A stretch of DNA of 64,000 nucleotides from AP-15 sp963790875 (GTDB lineage: Bacteria > Pseudomonadota > Alphaproteobacteria > ATCC43930 > CGMCC-115725). The translations under genes were made by a program, and so were the position numbers. Each line of letters opens with the position of its first letter. The first letter of the stretch is position 1. The DNA lies in the NCBI GenBank assembly GCA_963790875.1, contig CAWBQT010000020.1:1-64000 (forward strand), read 5' to 3'. The notes beneath the pieces are model-generated. The model did no database searches. It was not told the DNA's origin and worked only from the letters and a program-made list of their open reading frames with translations. Shown here one piece after another: positions 24,147 to 32,821 of the stretch.

Positions 24147-25559
24147 TCAGGGCCGCGGGTCGATCGGCGTCGCCATCGGGGCCCGTGCCTCGACCGCCTC
24201 TGCGGCATCGAGGCACAGGTCCTCGCGGAACCGGCCGGCGATCAGCTGGACGCCCATCGGGACCCCATCGACGACGCCCGTCGGTACCGAGATTGCCGGA
24301 AGCCCGAGGGTGGCCGGCGGAAATTGCGGTCGCTGCGCCGTGACGAGCCGCGCCACAGCGGCGTCGTCGCTCTGGTCGGCCCCGGCCGGGAACGGCGGCT
24401 CGCACGAGACCGGCATCAGAATGAGCGGGTATGTCTCGAAAAACGCCATCCATGATCGCAGCAGCGTCGCGCGGCGCGCCAGAGCCTTGCCAAAGGCCCC
24501 CAGGTCGAGCGCGGGGACCAGCCCGTCGAAGAAACGGGCCATCCGCCGCACCGCCTTGTCACCGAATTTTTCGATAAGCGGCAGCATGTTGAGCCGCGTC
24601 TCGGTGCCGACAATCGCGTTCCATAATTCAACGGCCGCCATCAAATCCGGCGGTGCCGCCTCTTCGACGACATAGCCGGCATCGGCGAGCCAGCCCGCTG
24701 CCTGCCTGACGGCGGCGGCGACACTGGGCGCGACACCGGCATCGCCGGGGTCACAAACGAGGGCAATCCTGATCGGCTGCTTGGGTGACGGACCTTGCAG
24801 CGGCGCGGGCACCCACCACGGATCGCGCGGATCGAACCCCGACATGGCCGCCAGTCCTAGGCGCAGATCGCGGACGCGCCGCGCCAGCGGGCCTTGCACC
24901 GACATGATCTGCGCGCAGAGCGGCCGCTCTTCGGGGGCGGTAGCATTGAAGCTCGGGACCCTGCCGAAGCTCGGACGGATGCCCGCGAGCCCGCAAGCAT
25001 AGGCCGGATAGCGGATCGAACCGCCGATATCGTTACCGTGCGCCAGGGCGCCGATGCCGGCCGCCAGCGCCGCCGCGGCGCCGCCGCTCGAACCGCCCGG
25101 CGTGACGCCGCCGTCCCACGGATTGAGCGTCGCGCCGTGCAGGTCGTTGTCGGTGAACCAGCGCCATGAAAAGGCCGGCGTATTGGTGCGTCCGATGATG
25201 ATCGCGCCGGCGTTGCGCCAATTGCTGACGGGCGGGGCATCGGCCTTGGCAATGACCTCGCGAAACGCGACGACGCCGTTCGTCGTGGCGCAGCCCCGCT
25301 GATCGGTGTTGACCTTGATCGTCACCGGGACGCCGTAGAGCGGCCCCGGCGTTTCGCGGTCGCGCTGCAATGCTGCATCGGCCGCCGCTGCGGCTGCGAG
25401 CGCTTCCTCGGCCAGCGTTTCGACGACGGCATTGATCCTCGGGTTGACCGCGGCGAGGCGATCGAGACAGGCGACCACGGCCTCGCGGGCGGAAATGCCG
25501 CGCGTGCGGATCGCCTTCGCGAGGTCGACGGCGTCCCACGCCCACAGGGGCCCCTGCAT
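24147..25559 (-). CDS. amidase-signature-family amidase
   Basis: A 470-residue amidase of the Ser-cisSer-Lys family. The catalytic Lys is in VTIKVNTDQRG, the Gly/Ser-rich core is TPGGSSGGAAAALAAG, and the nucleophile Ser lies in NDIGGSIRYPA. The C-terminus has the usual LGLPAISVPTGV and GVQLIAGRFRED. I start at ATG 25559 because an excellent AGGAGG lies 7 bases upstream; an earlier in-frame start would add only 15 unrelated residues. The substrate is unknown. No Gat partner genes are nearby, so it is not GatA. Confidence 0.9.
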   Translation of the reverse strand: MQGPLWAWDAVDLAKAIRTRGISAREAVVACLDRLAAVNPRINAVVETLAEEALAAAAAADAALQRDRETPGPLYGVPVTIKVNTDQRGCATTNGVVAFREVIAKADAPPVSNWRNAGAIIIGRTNTPAFSWRWFTDNDLHGATLNPWDGGVTPGGSSGGAAAALAAGIGALAHGNDIGGSIRYPAYACGLAGIRPSFGRVPSFNATAPEERPLCAQIMSVQGPLARRVRDLRLGLAAMSGFDPRDPWWVPAPLQGPSPKQPIRIALVCDPGDAGVAPSVAAAVRQAAGWLADAGYVVEEAAPPDLMAAVELWNAIVGTETRLNMLPLIEKFGDKAVRRMARFFDGLVPALDLGAFGKALARRATLLRSWMAFFETYPLILMPVSCEPPFPAGADQSDDAAVARLVTAQRPQFPPATLGLPAISVPTGVVDGVPMGVQLIAGRFREDLCLDAAEAVEARAPMATPIDPRP

Positions 25560-25616
25560 CGATATCCTCCTCTTGCCGTCCGATTTGATATCACGGGACG
25601 ACAAACCCGCCGGATC

Positions 25617-26534
25617 CTAATCGAGCTTGATCCAGGTCAACTCATGCTTGTTGTGGTACAGGTGACGGAGCTGCGATCCCGGGATCTCGGCAAAGCGACG
25701 TGCCGTCGCGTGGTCGGTCGCACCCTGAAATTTGATCGTGCAGAGGAACCGCCGGCAGGTGCCGGCGGCAAGCCAGCGCTCGACCAGCGCCAAGAGCCGG
25801 GGCGGATAGCAGGCAATGTCGGAGAACAGCCAGTCGACCGGCCCGAATGCCGGCGGGTCGAGCGCAAAGGCGCTCGAGAAGCGATGCTCGAGACGCGGCA
25901 ATCTTGCGATCGCAGGCGCCAGCGGGGCCCTGTCGACGCTGATCACCTTGGCGCCGGTCCGCTGCAACGCCCAGCTCCAACCGCCGGGGCTCGAGCCGAG
26001 ATCGACACAGACTTCGCCGGGTTGCGGGGCAATGCCGAGGAGGGTCAGCGCTTCCCACAATTTGAGGTAGGCACGGCTCGGCGGCCCGGTGCGGTCTTCG
26101 ACAAAATGGATTTCGCCGTGCGGAAACGGGCTCGTGCACTGCGGCGCGGCCAGCAGGGTCTCGCCATCGAGCAGGGTCCACGAGCCGAGAGGTGCGGTCG
26201 GCGCCGGTGCGCCGAAGACCCGCGGCCGAACCGAAACCTTCGGCAGCTGCTCCTGGATCAAGCGGGCGCGACGGTGGAGGTGCGGCGCATAGACCGCCCA
26301 GTTGCGCTGGATCGCGCGCAGTTTTGCTGCTGCATCCGAGATCGAAGCAACGGGAATGGGCTGCGGATCGAGCCAGATATTGGCCGCCCACGCCGCCGGC
26401 CGCGGCGGCCCCGGCGCGATCAGCAACCGGCCATGGACGCGCTCGGCCCCGCCCAATTCTTCGTCGAGTTCGTCGAGAAAACCCTCGGCGGCGAGATAGC
26501 CGGTGCGGGTGGAGGACGGCGATGGGGAGATCAC
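25617..26534 (-). CDS. RlmM-like/FtsJ-fold rRNA 2'-O-methyltransferase
   Basis: A 305-residue protein with an N-terminal substrate-binding half (TGYLAAEGFLDELDEEL) and a C-terminal RrmJ/FtsJ-type methyltransferase. The SAM motif is CVDLGSSPGGWSWAL, and the K-D-K-E catalytic set is recognisable as SRAYLKLWEAL, WLFSDIACYP, CTIKFQG and ELTWIKLD. RlmM methylates the ribose of C2498 in 23S rRNA. The alphaproteobacterial members are shorter than the enterobacterial enzyme. The start is GTG 26534; the nearest upstream ATG is followed by a stop. It is transcribed divergently from the small protein at 26616. Confidence 0.85.
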   Translation of the reverse strand: MISPSPSSTRTGYLAAEGFLDELDEELGGAERVHGRLLIAPGPPRPAAWAANIWLDPQPIPVASISDAAAKLRAIQRNWAVYAPHLHRRARLIQEQLPKVSVRPRVFGAPAPTAPLGSWTLLDGETLLAAPQCTSPFPHGEIHFVEDRTGPPSRAYLKLWEALTLLGIAPQPGEVCVDLGSSPGGWSWALQRTGAKVISVDRAPLAPAIARLPRLEHRFSSAFALDPPAFGPVDWLFSDIACYPPRLLALVERWLAAGTCRRFLCTIKFQGATDHATARRFAEIPGSQLRHLYHNKHELTWIKLD

Positions 26535-26615
26535 GTTTACGGCATGCCGGGGCCGCTCGGAAAAAGTACCGAGGCCGTGAAGTGTTGCTTGCCAAAATTA
26601 ACGAATCGCCGTTCG

Positions 26616-27020
26616 ATGTCGCACATTGACGATCGTTCGGAGCCAATCTTGTTCAGCCGGCGGCAACAACCCTATCCACAGGGCGATGAGCGCGAGCGGG
26701 TCGCCAGAGCACGGCAGGCGGCGGAAGCGCTGTTTGCGTCGAAACCGGCGGCCGACGAGCCAACCGTGCCGGAAGATCCGGCGCCGGCCGTCCAAGCGGT
26801 CCGCAAGCCGCGCGTGCTCTCGATCGTCCCGCCGCCCCCGGTGCGTGAGCAGCATCCAGCGGCGCCGGCGCGGCGGACCCGGCGGATATCGCGCGGCATC
26901 CCTCGGTCGCAACATGCCCGCATTCGCACCTGGGTCGAGTACGGCATGACGGCTTCTGAAGTCGCCGAGGTCTACGGGACGGCGGTCGGCGAGATTGAGC
27001 GGATCCTCGGCGCCGCCTGA
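26616..27020 (+). CDS. conserved hypothetical protein with C-terminal HTH-like segment
   Basis: A 134-residue protein. The N-terminal two thirds are charged and low-complexity (Arg, Ala, Pro rich). The conserved part is the C-terminal ~30 residues, ARIRTWVEYGMTASEVAEVY followed by GTAVGEIERIL. This has the helix-turn-helix pattern seen in small rhizobial and rhodospirillal proteins that I remember but cannot name. ATG 26616 begins MSHIDDRSEPILFSRR. Its 3' end overlaps the HAD phosphatase start by 26 bases. The function is unknown. Confidence 0.65.
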   Translation: MSHIDDRSEPILFSRRQQPYPQGDERERVARARQAAEALFASKPAADEPTVPEDPAPAVQAVRKPRVLSIVPPPPVREQHPAAPARRTRRISRGIPRSQHARIRTWVEYGMTASEVAEVYGTAVGEIERILGAA

Positions 27021-27666
27021 GGGCGCGCCAAATCCGACGGCAACTGCGCCGCCCGGAACCCTTCGCGATGTCGTGATCTTCGATCTCGGCGGCGTGTTGA
27101 TTGATTGGGATCCGAGGCATCTCTATCGCCACCTGTTCCGCGGGGACGAGGCGGCGATGGAGGACTTCCTGAACAATGTTTGTACCGCCGACTGGAACCG
27201 ACAACAGGATGCGGGGCGTCGCTGTGGCGACGCTGCCCGCCTCTTGAAGGGGCGGCATCCCGATAAGGCCGAACTCATCGACGCCTATTATGCGCGTTTC
27301 GACGAGATGATGGCCGGGCCGATCGCCGGCAGCGTAGAAATTCTCGCCGAATTGCATAGCCGCGGAACCCCGCTTTACGGCCTGAGCAATTTCTCGGCCG
27401 AGACCTATCCGCTCGCGGTACGACGGTTCGAATTTATTCGGCTGTTGCGGAGCGTCGTCGTTTCCGGAGAGGTGAACGCGATCAAGCCGCACCCGCAGAT
27501 CTACCGGATCCTGTTCGAACGGTGCGGCATCGATCGGCACCGCGCGGTCTTCATCGACGATGCCCCGGCGAATGTCGAAACGGCCCGACAATTGGGCTTG
27601 CACGGGATACTTTTTGCCGGACCCGATGCGTTGCGCCAGGAACTGGCGACATTGCGGTTGCTCTGA
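26995..27666 (+). CDS. HAD-superfamily (subfamily IA) phosphatase
   Basis: A 223-residue HAD hydrolase. Motif I is VVIFDLGGVLIDWDP, motif II YGLSNFSAETY, motif III Lys in AIKPHPQIY and motif IV VFIDDAPANVETA. The second acidic residue of the DxD pair is Gly, as in many epoxide-hydrolase-type HAD phosphatases. There is no ATG in frame before motif I, so the TTG at 26995 (overlapping the upstream gene) or a GTG around 27074 must serve. I use the TTG, with low certainty for the exact start. The substrate is unknown. Confidence 0.85.
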   Translation: MSGSSAPPEGAPNPTATAPPGTLRDVVIFDLGGVLIDWDPRHLYRHLFRGDEAAMEDFLNNVCTADWNRQQDAGRRCGDAARLLKGRHPDKAELIDAYYARFDEMMAGPIAGSVEILAELHSRGTPLYGLSNFSAETYPLAVRRFEFIRLLRSVVVSGEVNAIKPHPQIYRILFERCGIDRHRAVFIDDAPANVETARQLGLHGILFAGPDALRQELATLRLL

Positions 27667-27726
27667 GCGCACGTCTCGAAAGCCCGGATGATTTGATCCG
27701 CGGCGCCGCCGTTCTCCGCCGTGCGG

Positions 27727-27846
27727 CCCCTCACCCCAGCCCCTCTACCCGCGAGCGGGAAGCCCTCTCGGTGCGCGCATGCGTGCGCTTGTCGGGTGGC
27801 GCATCGGAGATGCGCCAGGGGACCGACGATAGCGGGCGGGTGAGGG
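27727..27846. repeat. dispersed palindromic repeat (CCCTCACCC/GGGTGAGGG family)
   Basis: Outer arms CCCTCACCC and GGGTGAGGG enclose a degenerate ACCCGCGAGCGGGA stem and other small hairpins. Copies of the same family are at 41797-41885 and 46152-46190. The gap 27667-27987 holds this repeat and presumably the promoter of the porin gene, with no other gene. Confidence 0.65.
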
Positions 27847-27987
27847 AAAAGTGTAGCGGAAAGCAAAGATCCGTACCGTCCGATCCTGCAAGGATGGTTT
27901 GCGTCTGGCGCGGGGATTCTGGGCTTGCGAATCGGTCGCAACTGCCGCGTTATCGCGAATGCGTCGCATTAAAAAGTGGCAAATCGG

Positions 27988-29514
27988 ATGCTCGCACATA
28001 GGAGAGGCTGCTCACAGGGCGGGCTTTTGGCGCGCCGCGTCCCGCCGCGTCGAGCATGTCTCGCCGGCCTGGCGACGACCATTTCGGTCTGCGTGACTGC
28101 CGGTTTCGCGACTGCGGACCCGCCGCCCTTGCTCGTCCCGGGAGGAGCGGTAAGCCCCGCGCCCGGCCCATCCGAAGGGGGCGCCGAAGCCGGCCCGTTG
28201 GGGTTTTTGGCGAGCGAGCCGCGCAGCAGCAATCTGCTCGGCGACGTCTGGGGTTTGCGACCCCTCTTGAGCCGATACGGCCTCTCGCTCGCCCTGTCGG
28301 AAACCAGCGAGGTCCTCGGCAATTTGACCGGCGGCGTCAAAGAGGGCTTCGCCTATGACGGGCTGACGCAGATGGCACTGCAACTCGATACGCAGCAGGC
28401 CTTCGGCTGGTATGGCGGCACCTTTCGCGCCAGTGCGTTGCAGATTCACGGCCGCAATCTGAGTGAGGAGAACCTGTCCACGTTGCAGACCGCGAGCGGC
28501 ATCGAGGCCGATCCCGGCGCCCGCCTCTGGGAACTCTGGTATCAGCAGAAATTTCTCGACGAAGATCGGGCCGATGTAAAAATCGGCCAGCAGAGCCTCG
28601 ATCAGGAATTCATCGTCAGCCAGAACGCACTGGTCTTTGTCAATACGATGTTCGGCTGGCCGATGGTGCCTTCGGCCGATCTGCCGGGCGGCGGCCCGGC
28701 CTATCCGCTGTCGGCCCTGGGCGTGCGACTGCGCGCCCGACCGACCGACTCGCTGACCTTGTTGACCGGCGTCTTCAACGGCAGCCCGGTCTTGACCAAT
28801 CCGAGTATGCTCGACCCGCAACAGCAAAACGCCTCGGGGACGAGCTTTCCGCTGAACGGCGGCGCGCTCGTCATCGGCGAGTTGCAATACGCCTATCCAG
28901 CGCTCGGCGCGATGGTCACTTCGGCGCAGGAGCACGTATATCCGGGCACGGTCAAGCTCGGCTTCTGGTATGACAGCGAAGCATTCGACGACCTGGAATT
29001 CGACAATATGGGGCTGTCGCTCGCCAGCCCGGCGAGCAACGCCATGCCGCTCTTGCATCACGGCGACTACAGCTTTTACGGGGTGCTCGATCAGACCGTC
29101 TGGCAGTCGGCCGAGGGAAGCACCTTGAATTTCTTCACGCGGGCGATGGGCACGCCGCAGGGCGACCGGAACCTCGTCGTCTTCAGCATGAATGCCGGGC
29201 TGACCCTGCATGCGCCGCTGCCGAGCCGCGCCGACGATACTGTCGGCCTGGCTATGGAATATGCCCGGGTCAGCGGCTCGGAAGCGGCCTTCGACCAGGC
29301 GCCGCAATTCTACACCGGAGCCCTCACGCCGGCGCGCACCGGCGAGACCGTGTTCGAGCTCACCTATCAATACCAATTGACCCCGGCCGTCCAGCTGCAG
29401 CCGGATTTTCAGTATGTGTTCAACCCGGGCGGCGGCCTCGCCAACCCGAACAACCCCAACCAGCCGATCAAGAACGAAGCCGTCGTCGGCGTGCGGGCGA
29501 CGCTGACCTTCTGA
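27988..29514 (+). CDS. OprB-family carbohydrate-selective porin
   Basis: A 508-residue outer-membrane beta-barrel protein. A basic leader and hydrophobic core end at FATA, a likely signal cleavage before DPPPLL. The barrel contains typical OprB segments: GDVWGLRPLLSRYGLSLALS, ADVKIGQQSLDQEFIVSQNA, VKLGFWYDSEAFDD and the C-terminal strand ending in Phe (VVGVRATLTF). OprB-like porins allow diffusion of sugars or other small solutes. The ATG 27988 is the best start; a GTG four codons earlier is possible. It precedes the propeller/DyP pair by 130 bases. Confidence 0.88.
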   Translation: MLAHRRGCSQGGLLARRVPPRRACLAGLATTISVCVTAGFATADPPPLLVPGGAVSPAPGPSEGGAEAGPLGFLASEPRSSNLLGDVWGLRPLLSRYGLSLALSETSEVLGNLTGGVKEGFAYDGLTQMALQLDTQQAFGWYGGTFRASALQIHGRNLSEENLSTLQTASGIEADPGARLWELWYQQKFLDEDRADVKIGQQSLDQEFIVSQNALVFVNTMFGWPMVPSADLPGGGPAYPLSALGVRLRARPTDSLTLLTGVFNGSPVLTNPSMLDPQQQNASGTSFPLNGGALVIGELQYAYPALGAMVTSAQEHVYPGTVKLGFWYDSEAFDDLEFDNMGLSLASPASNAMPLLHHGDYSFYGVLDQTVWQSAEGSTLNFFTRAMGTPQGDRNLVVFSMNAGLTLHAPLPSRADDTVGLAMEYARVSGSEAAFDQAPQFYTGALTPARTGETVFELTYQYQLTPAVQLQPDFQYVFNPGGGLANPNNPNQPIKNEAVVGVRATLTF

Positions 29515-29644
29515 ACGGCGGTCTGCCATGCACGGTGCGCCGGGCTGGGATCCTTGACGGTGGCGCGGGTTTGACGTATTCGGATTGCGACTTATTCGCA
29601 TCGCCAGGCGAGAGAGAAACTGCTCGCTTTAAGGAGCCGGTCGT

Positions 29645-30832
29645 ATGGGGTCTCGTATTCCGGGCAATTTGCGCTACAGCGCCGCCGTCGCACTCTTTGC
29701 CATCGCGCTGTGGCCGGTCGGTCGGTTGTGGGCCGCCGAGGCGCCGGGTCTGCTTGGCACGATCCACCGCCATATCACCGAGACGACGACGGTGACGGAC
29801 AACGGAGACCTCAATCCCTATGCGGTCGTCGTCGCTCCGGTCTCCGCCGGGGCAATACAAAAGGATGACGTTCTCGTCGACAATTTCAATGATGTGTCCA
29901 ATCTGCAGGGCAAGGGCACGACGATCATCCGCTACGATCCGGTCAACCGAAAGGCGGCGCTGTTTGCCAAGCTGCCGCAAAATCTTGAGCAGTGTCCGGG
30001 CGGTGTCGGGCTGACGACGGCAATGACGATGCTGAAGAGCGGCTGGATCATCGTCGGCAGCACGCCGAGCACCGATGGCACGACGGCCACCAAAGGCAAT
30101 GGCTGCCTTTTGGTGCTCGACGCCAGCGGCAAACTCGCCGCGGTCTGGACCGGGCCGAACATCAACGACCCGTGGGGCAACGTTGCCGCCGTCGACAACG
30201 GAACAACCGCCACGCTGTTTGTCAGCATGGCGGGTTTCGGCGTCCCCGGCCCGCTGGTGCATGATGCATCGGGAGCTTCGGTGATCGTCAACAAGGCGAC
30301 CGTGGTGCGGTTCACGCTCAAGATCCCGCCGGGCCAGCCGCCGCAGATTGCGAGCCAGACGATCGTCGCCAACGGCTTTGGTCAGCAGGCGGACAAGGAT
30401 GTCTTCCTGATTGGTCCGACCGGCTTGGCGCTCGGCCCGGACGGGACATTGCCCAATGGAACGTTGCGCAATGGGACATTGTACGTGTCGGACGCGCTCG
30501 GCAACAGGATCGCGGCGATTGCTGAGGCGATGACGCGTGCGACCAGTGCCGGCACCGGTCGCACGGTGACCGAGAATGGTCTGTTGAAGCGGCCATTGGC
30601 TCTGGTCATGACACCCGATGGTCACCTCTTGACCTGCAATGCGCAAAACGGGCAGGTCGTCGAGATCGATCCGGCCACCGGCAAGCAGCTCTACGCGCAG
30701 TGGATCGATACCAATCAGGCGCAGTCGCCGCCGGGCAATGGCGATCTGTTCGGGCTGGCGCTGACGCCGGACGGCAAGGGGTTCTATTACGTCGAAGACG
30801 ACGTGAACACGCTGGTCGAGGCGACGCGATGA
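29645..30832 (+). CDS. exported NHL/SMP-30-like beta-propeller protein
   Basis: A 395-residue protein with a Sec signal peptide (to about AIALWPVGRLWA) and propeller-type repeats. Examples are GTTIIRYDPVNRKAALFA, NGCLLVLDASGKLAAVW, GTLYVSDALGNRIAAI and GHLLTCNAQNGQVVEIDPATG. Such folds bind ligands or act as lactonases, but no metal-binding set is obvious. A strong AAGGAG precedes ATG 29645. The stop overlaps the DyP peroxidase start (ATGA), so the two are translationally coupled and perhaps functionally linked in the periplasm. A 15-bp unit is repeated three times at 30443-30487, encoding GTLPN-GTLRN-GTLYV. Confidence 0.8.
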   Translation: MGSRIPGNLRYSAAVALFAIALWPVGRLWAAEAPGLLGTIHRHITETTTVTDNGDLNPYAVVVAPVSAGAIQKDDVLVDNFNDVSNLQGKGTTIIRYDPVNRKAALFAKLPQNLEQCPGGVGLTTAMTMLKSGWIIVGSTPSTDGTTATKGNGCLLVLDASGKLAAVWTGPNINDPWGNVAAVDNGTTATLFVSMAGFGVPGPLVHDASGASVIVNKATVVRFTLKIPPGQPPQIASQTIVANGFGQQADKDVFLIGPTGLALGPDGTLPNGTLRNGTLYVSDALGNRIAAIAEAMTRATSAGTGRTVTENGLLKRPLALVMTPDGHLLTCNAQNGQVVEIDPATGKQLYAQWIDTNQAQSPPGNGDLFGLALTPDGKGFYYVEDDVNTLVEATR

Positions 30833-32133
30833 GCGGGTCGGACCGGACGGGGCTGCGCCCGAGCCGGCGCGGCCTCGTTCGCGCCGCGGCCGGGCTCGCG
30901 GCGGCGGCGTCTGCCGGTCTCGGCGCGACGACGGTCGCCGAAGCCGTCGTCGAGGGAGAAAAGCGTGCGGCCGAGCCCGGCGCCGCCGCCGTCGAGCCGT
31001 TTTGGGGCGAGCATCAGGGCGGGATCGCGACAGCGTCGCAGGACCACAGCTATTTTGCCGCCTTCGACCTTCCGGCCGCGAAGCGCGACGAGGTGGTCCG
31101 GATGTTGCGGGCCTGGACCGACGCGGCAGGCCGCATGACGGCCGGCCGGTCGGCGGCGCCGATCGGGCAGAATGCGACGATCCCGGGCCCGGACACCGGC
31201 GAAGCGCTCGGTTTGTCCCCGGCGCGTCTGACCTTGACCTTCGGGTTCGGCGCCGGCCTCTTCATCAAGGATGGCAATGACCGCTTTGGCCTGGCGGCGC
31301 AGCGGCCGGCGGCGCTCGTCGATCTGCCGCGGTTCAACGGCGATCAGCTGATCCCGGCGCGGTCCGGCGGCGACTTGTCGGTCCAGGCCTGCGCCGACGA
31401 TCCGCAGGTCGCGTTTCACGCGGTTCGCCAACTGGCGCGGCTCGCCTACGGCACCGCCGAGGTGCGCTGGGCGCAGACCGGCTTTCTCGCCGGCTTTCCG
31501 AAGAAGGAGACACCGCGCAATCTGATGGGTTTCAAGGACGGCACGGTCAATCCGTCTGCCGCCGACCGGCGCGCGATGGCGCAATTCGTTTGGGTCGGGG
31601 AAGAGGGACCGGTCTGGTTGCGCGGCGGCAGCTATGTCGTGGTGCGGCGGATCCGCATCGCCCTCGAGCATTGGGATCGGATGAACGTCGCCTTTCAGGA
31701 GCAGACCTTCGGGCGACGCAAATATTCGGGCGCACCGATCGGCGGCAAGGACGAGTCCGACCCGCTCGATCTCGCGGCAAACGGACCGGACGGCAACCCG
31801 ATCATTCCGCAGAGCGCGCATGTTCGCCTCGCCGCCGCGGCGACGAACGACGGCGTGCAAATTCTCCGCCGGCCCTATTCCTACAATGACGGGGTCGATT
31901 TCACGGCCGAGCGCTGGCCGCCGTGGCGCCAGGGCATGGAATACGACGCCGGATTGTTCTTTGTCTGCTACCAGCGCGATCCGCGGACCGGCTTCATCAA
32001 GATCTTCGATAAGATGTCGAAATACGACATGCTGAACCAATTCGTCACGCACACCGGCGGCGGCCTCTTCGCCTGTCCCGGTGGGATTGCCGAGGGCGAA
32101 TTCATTGGCGAGCGCCTGTTCGACCACGCGTGA
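30829..32133 (+). CDS. Tat-exported DyP-type peroxidase (EfeB-like)
   Basis: A 434-residue haem peroxidase. A twin-arginine signal (PSRRGLVRAAAG, R13/R14) directs it through the Tat system as a folded, haem-loaded enzyme. The distal GxxDG motif is GFKDGT (234-239), and the proximal haem His is H331 in SAHVRLAAAA; QILRRPYSYNDG follows. EfeB-type DyPs oxidise substrates with peroxide and have been proposed to release iron from haem. The usual efeU/efeO genes are absent here; instead it is coupled to a propeller protein and preceded by a porin. Confidence 0.93.
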   Translation: MSGSDRTGLRPSRRGLVRAAAGLAAAASAGLGATTVAEAVVEGEKRAAEPGAAAVEPFWGEHQGGIATASQDHSYFAAFDLPAAKRDEVVRMLRAWTDAAGRMTAGRSAAPIGQNATIPGPDTGEALGLSPARLTLTFGFGAGLFIKDGNDRFGLAAQRPAALVDLPRFNGDQLIPARSGGDLSVQACADDPQVAFHAVRQLARLAYGTAEVRWAQTGFLAGFPKKETPRNLMGFKDGTVNPSAADRRAMAQFVWVGEEGPVWLRGGSYVVVRRIRIALEHWDRMNVAFQEQTFGRRKYSGAPIGGKDESDPLDLAANGPDGNPIIPQSAHVRLAAAATNDGVQILRRPYSYNDGVDFTAERWPPWRQGMEYDAGLFFVCYQRDPRTGFIKIFDKMSKYDMLNQFVTHTGGGLFACPGGIAEGEFIGERLFDHA

Positions 32134-32204
32134 GCGGTTGTGTGGCTGTGAATGTATCCCGAATCCGCCCAATCTTGTCTGTCGCCCCGGCCCATCCCCC
32201 GCCT

Positions 32205-32227
32205 TCCGAGGCTGTACTCCAATCCCG
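32205..32227 (+). repeat. solitary degenerate copy of the GAGGCTGTAATCCAATCCCG repeat
   Basis: CCGAGGCTGTACTCCAATCC, then CG, differs from the IS-flanking repeat at one internal position. It stands alone 70 bases after the DyP stop, about 8 kb from the insertion sequence. Confidence 0.7.
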
Positions 32228-32252
32228 AGGGAACTAGATCAACGCACCGCCT

Positions 32253-32359
32253 CCTTCGAGGCCTCACCGCGCGCAGCACCTCAGGATGATGTATTCCTTA
32301 ACTCTATCAGAGGCTTAGTTCATGCTGAGGGCGCCCGCAGGGCGCACCTCGAAGCACGC
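32253..32359. repeat. dispersed imperfect inverted repeat (CTTCGAGG/CCTCAGGATGA type)
   Basis: The left arm has CTTCGAGGCCTCACCGCGCG followed by CAGCACCTCAGGATGA. The right arm has TTCATGCTGAGGGCGCCCGC followed by AGGGCGCACCTCGAAG. The arms are imperfect inverse complements of about 36 bases. This is the kind of palindromic element often found between genes in alphaproteobacteria. Confidence 0.65.
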
Positions 32360-32821
32360 ACGATGCCGTTGCGGGCTCACCTTGCGAACTTCAGCCAATT
32401 TTCTGACAGCCTCCTTCGCGGGGGGACAGACTTGTCCGCGCGCCGCGCGGCCCGAGGATAAACTCCGGATGGGACCCATCGTTCCGTGGCTCGGGCAGTG
32501 ATCGTTTCGTAAATGTTCGCCTTTATTAGGGGATCCGGAGCGGCGGAAAAATGGGTCCCCACTTTCGTCAGGAAGACAATGGGAGAATTTCCCGATTTCT
32601 TTCACTGCTCCCGGGGGCGCGAGGTCTTGCTTGGGCAAACTGTGACGGTCGCCTCCAACGGAACGGTTTTCTGATGGCTGCCACGCAGTCCCGCGACGCC
32701 GATTGCCGGTATTGACCGCAATGCCCTGCTGCAAGATTGAGCCGATGACACCATCCATTGACTCGAATTGTTAAAATTTGTACTCTGCAAAGCGCTCCTT
32801 CTTTTGCCAGGGCGTCGAATC
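32360..32821 (+). other. 462-base intergenic region upstream of the multicopper oxidase
   Basis: No believable gene is seen. The region probably carries the promoter of the multicopper oxidase operon; an AT-rich TTGTTAAAATTTGTA lies 50 bases before the start. I see no clear copper-responsive (CueR-type) dyad. Confidence 0.45.

Noticed and set aside
25644..26600. Upstream extension of the small protein at 26616 across the RlmM-like gene
   Set aside because: The extended frame is antisense to a certain methyltransferase gene; only the part after ATG 26616 has protein-like character.
32081..32461. Plus-strand frame after the DyP gene that could be a small protein
   Set aside because: It runs through two dispersed repeats and has no ribosome site; it is not credible as a gene.
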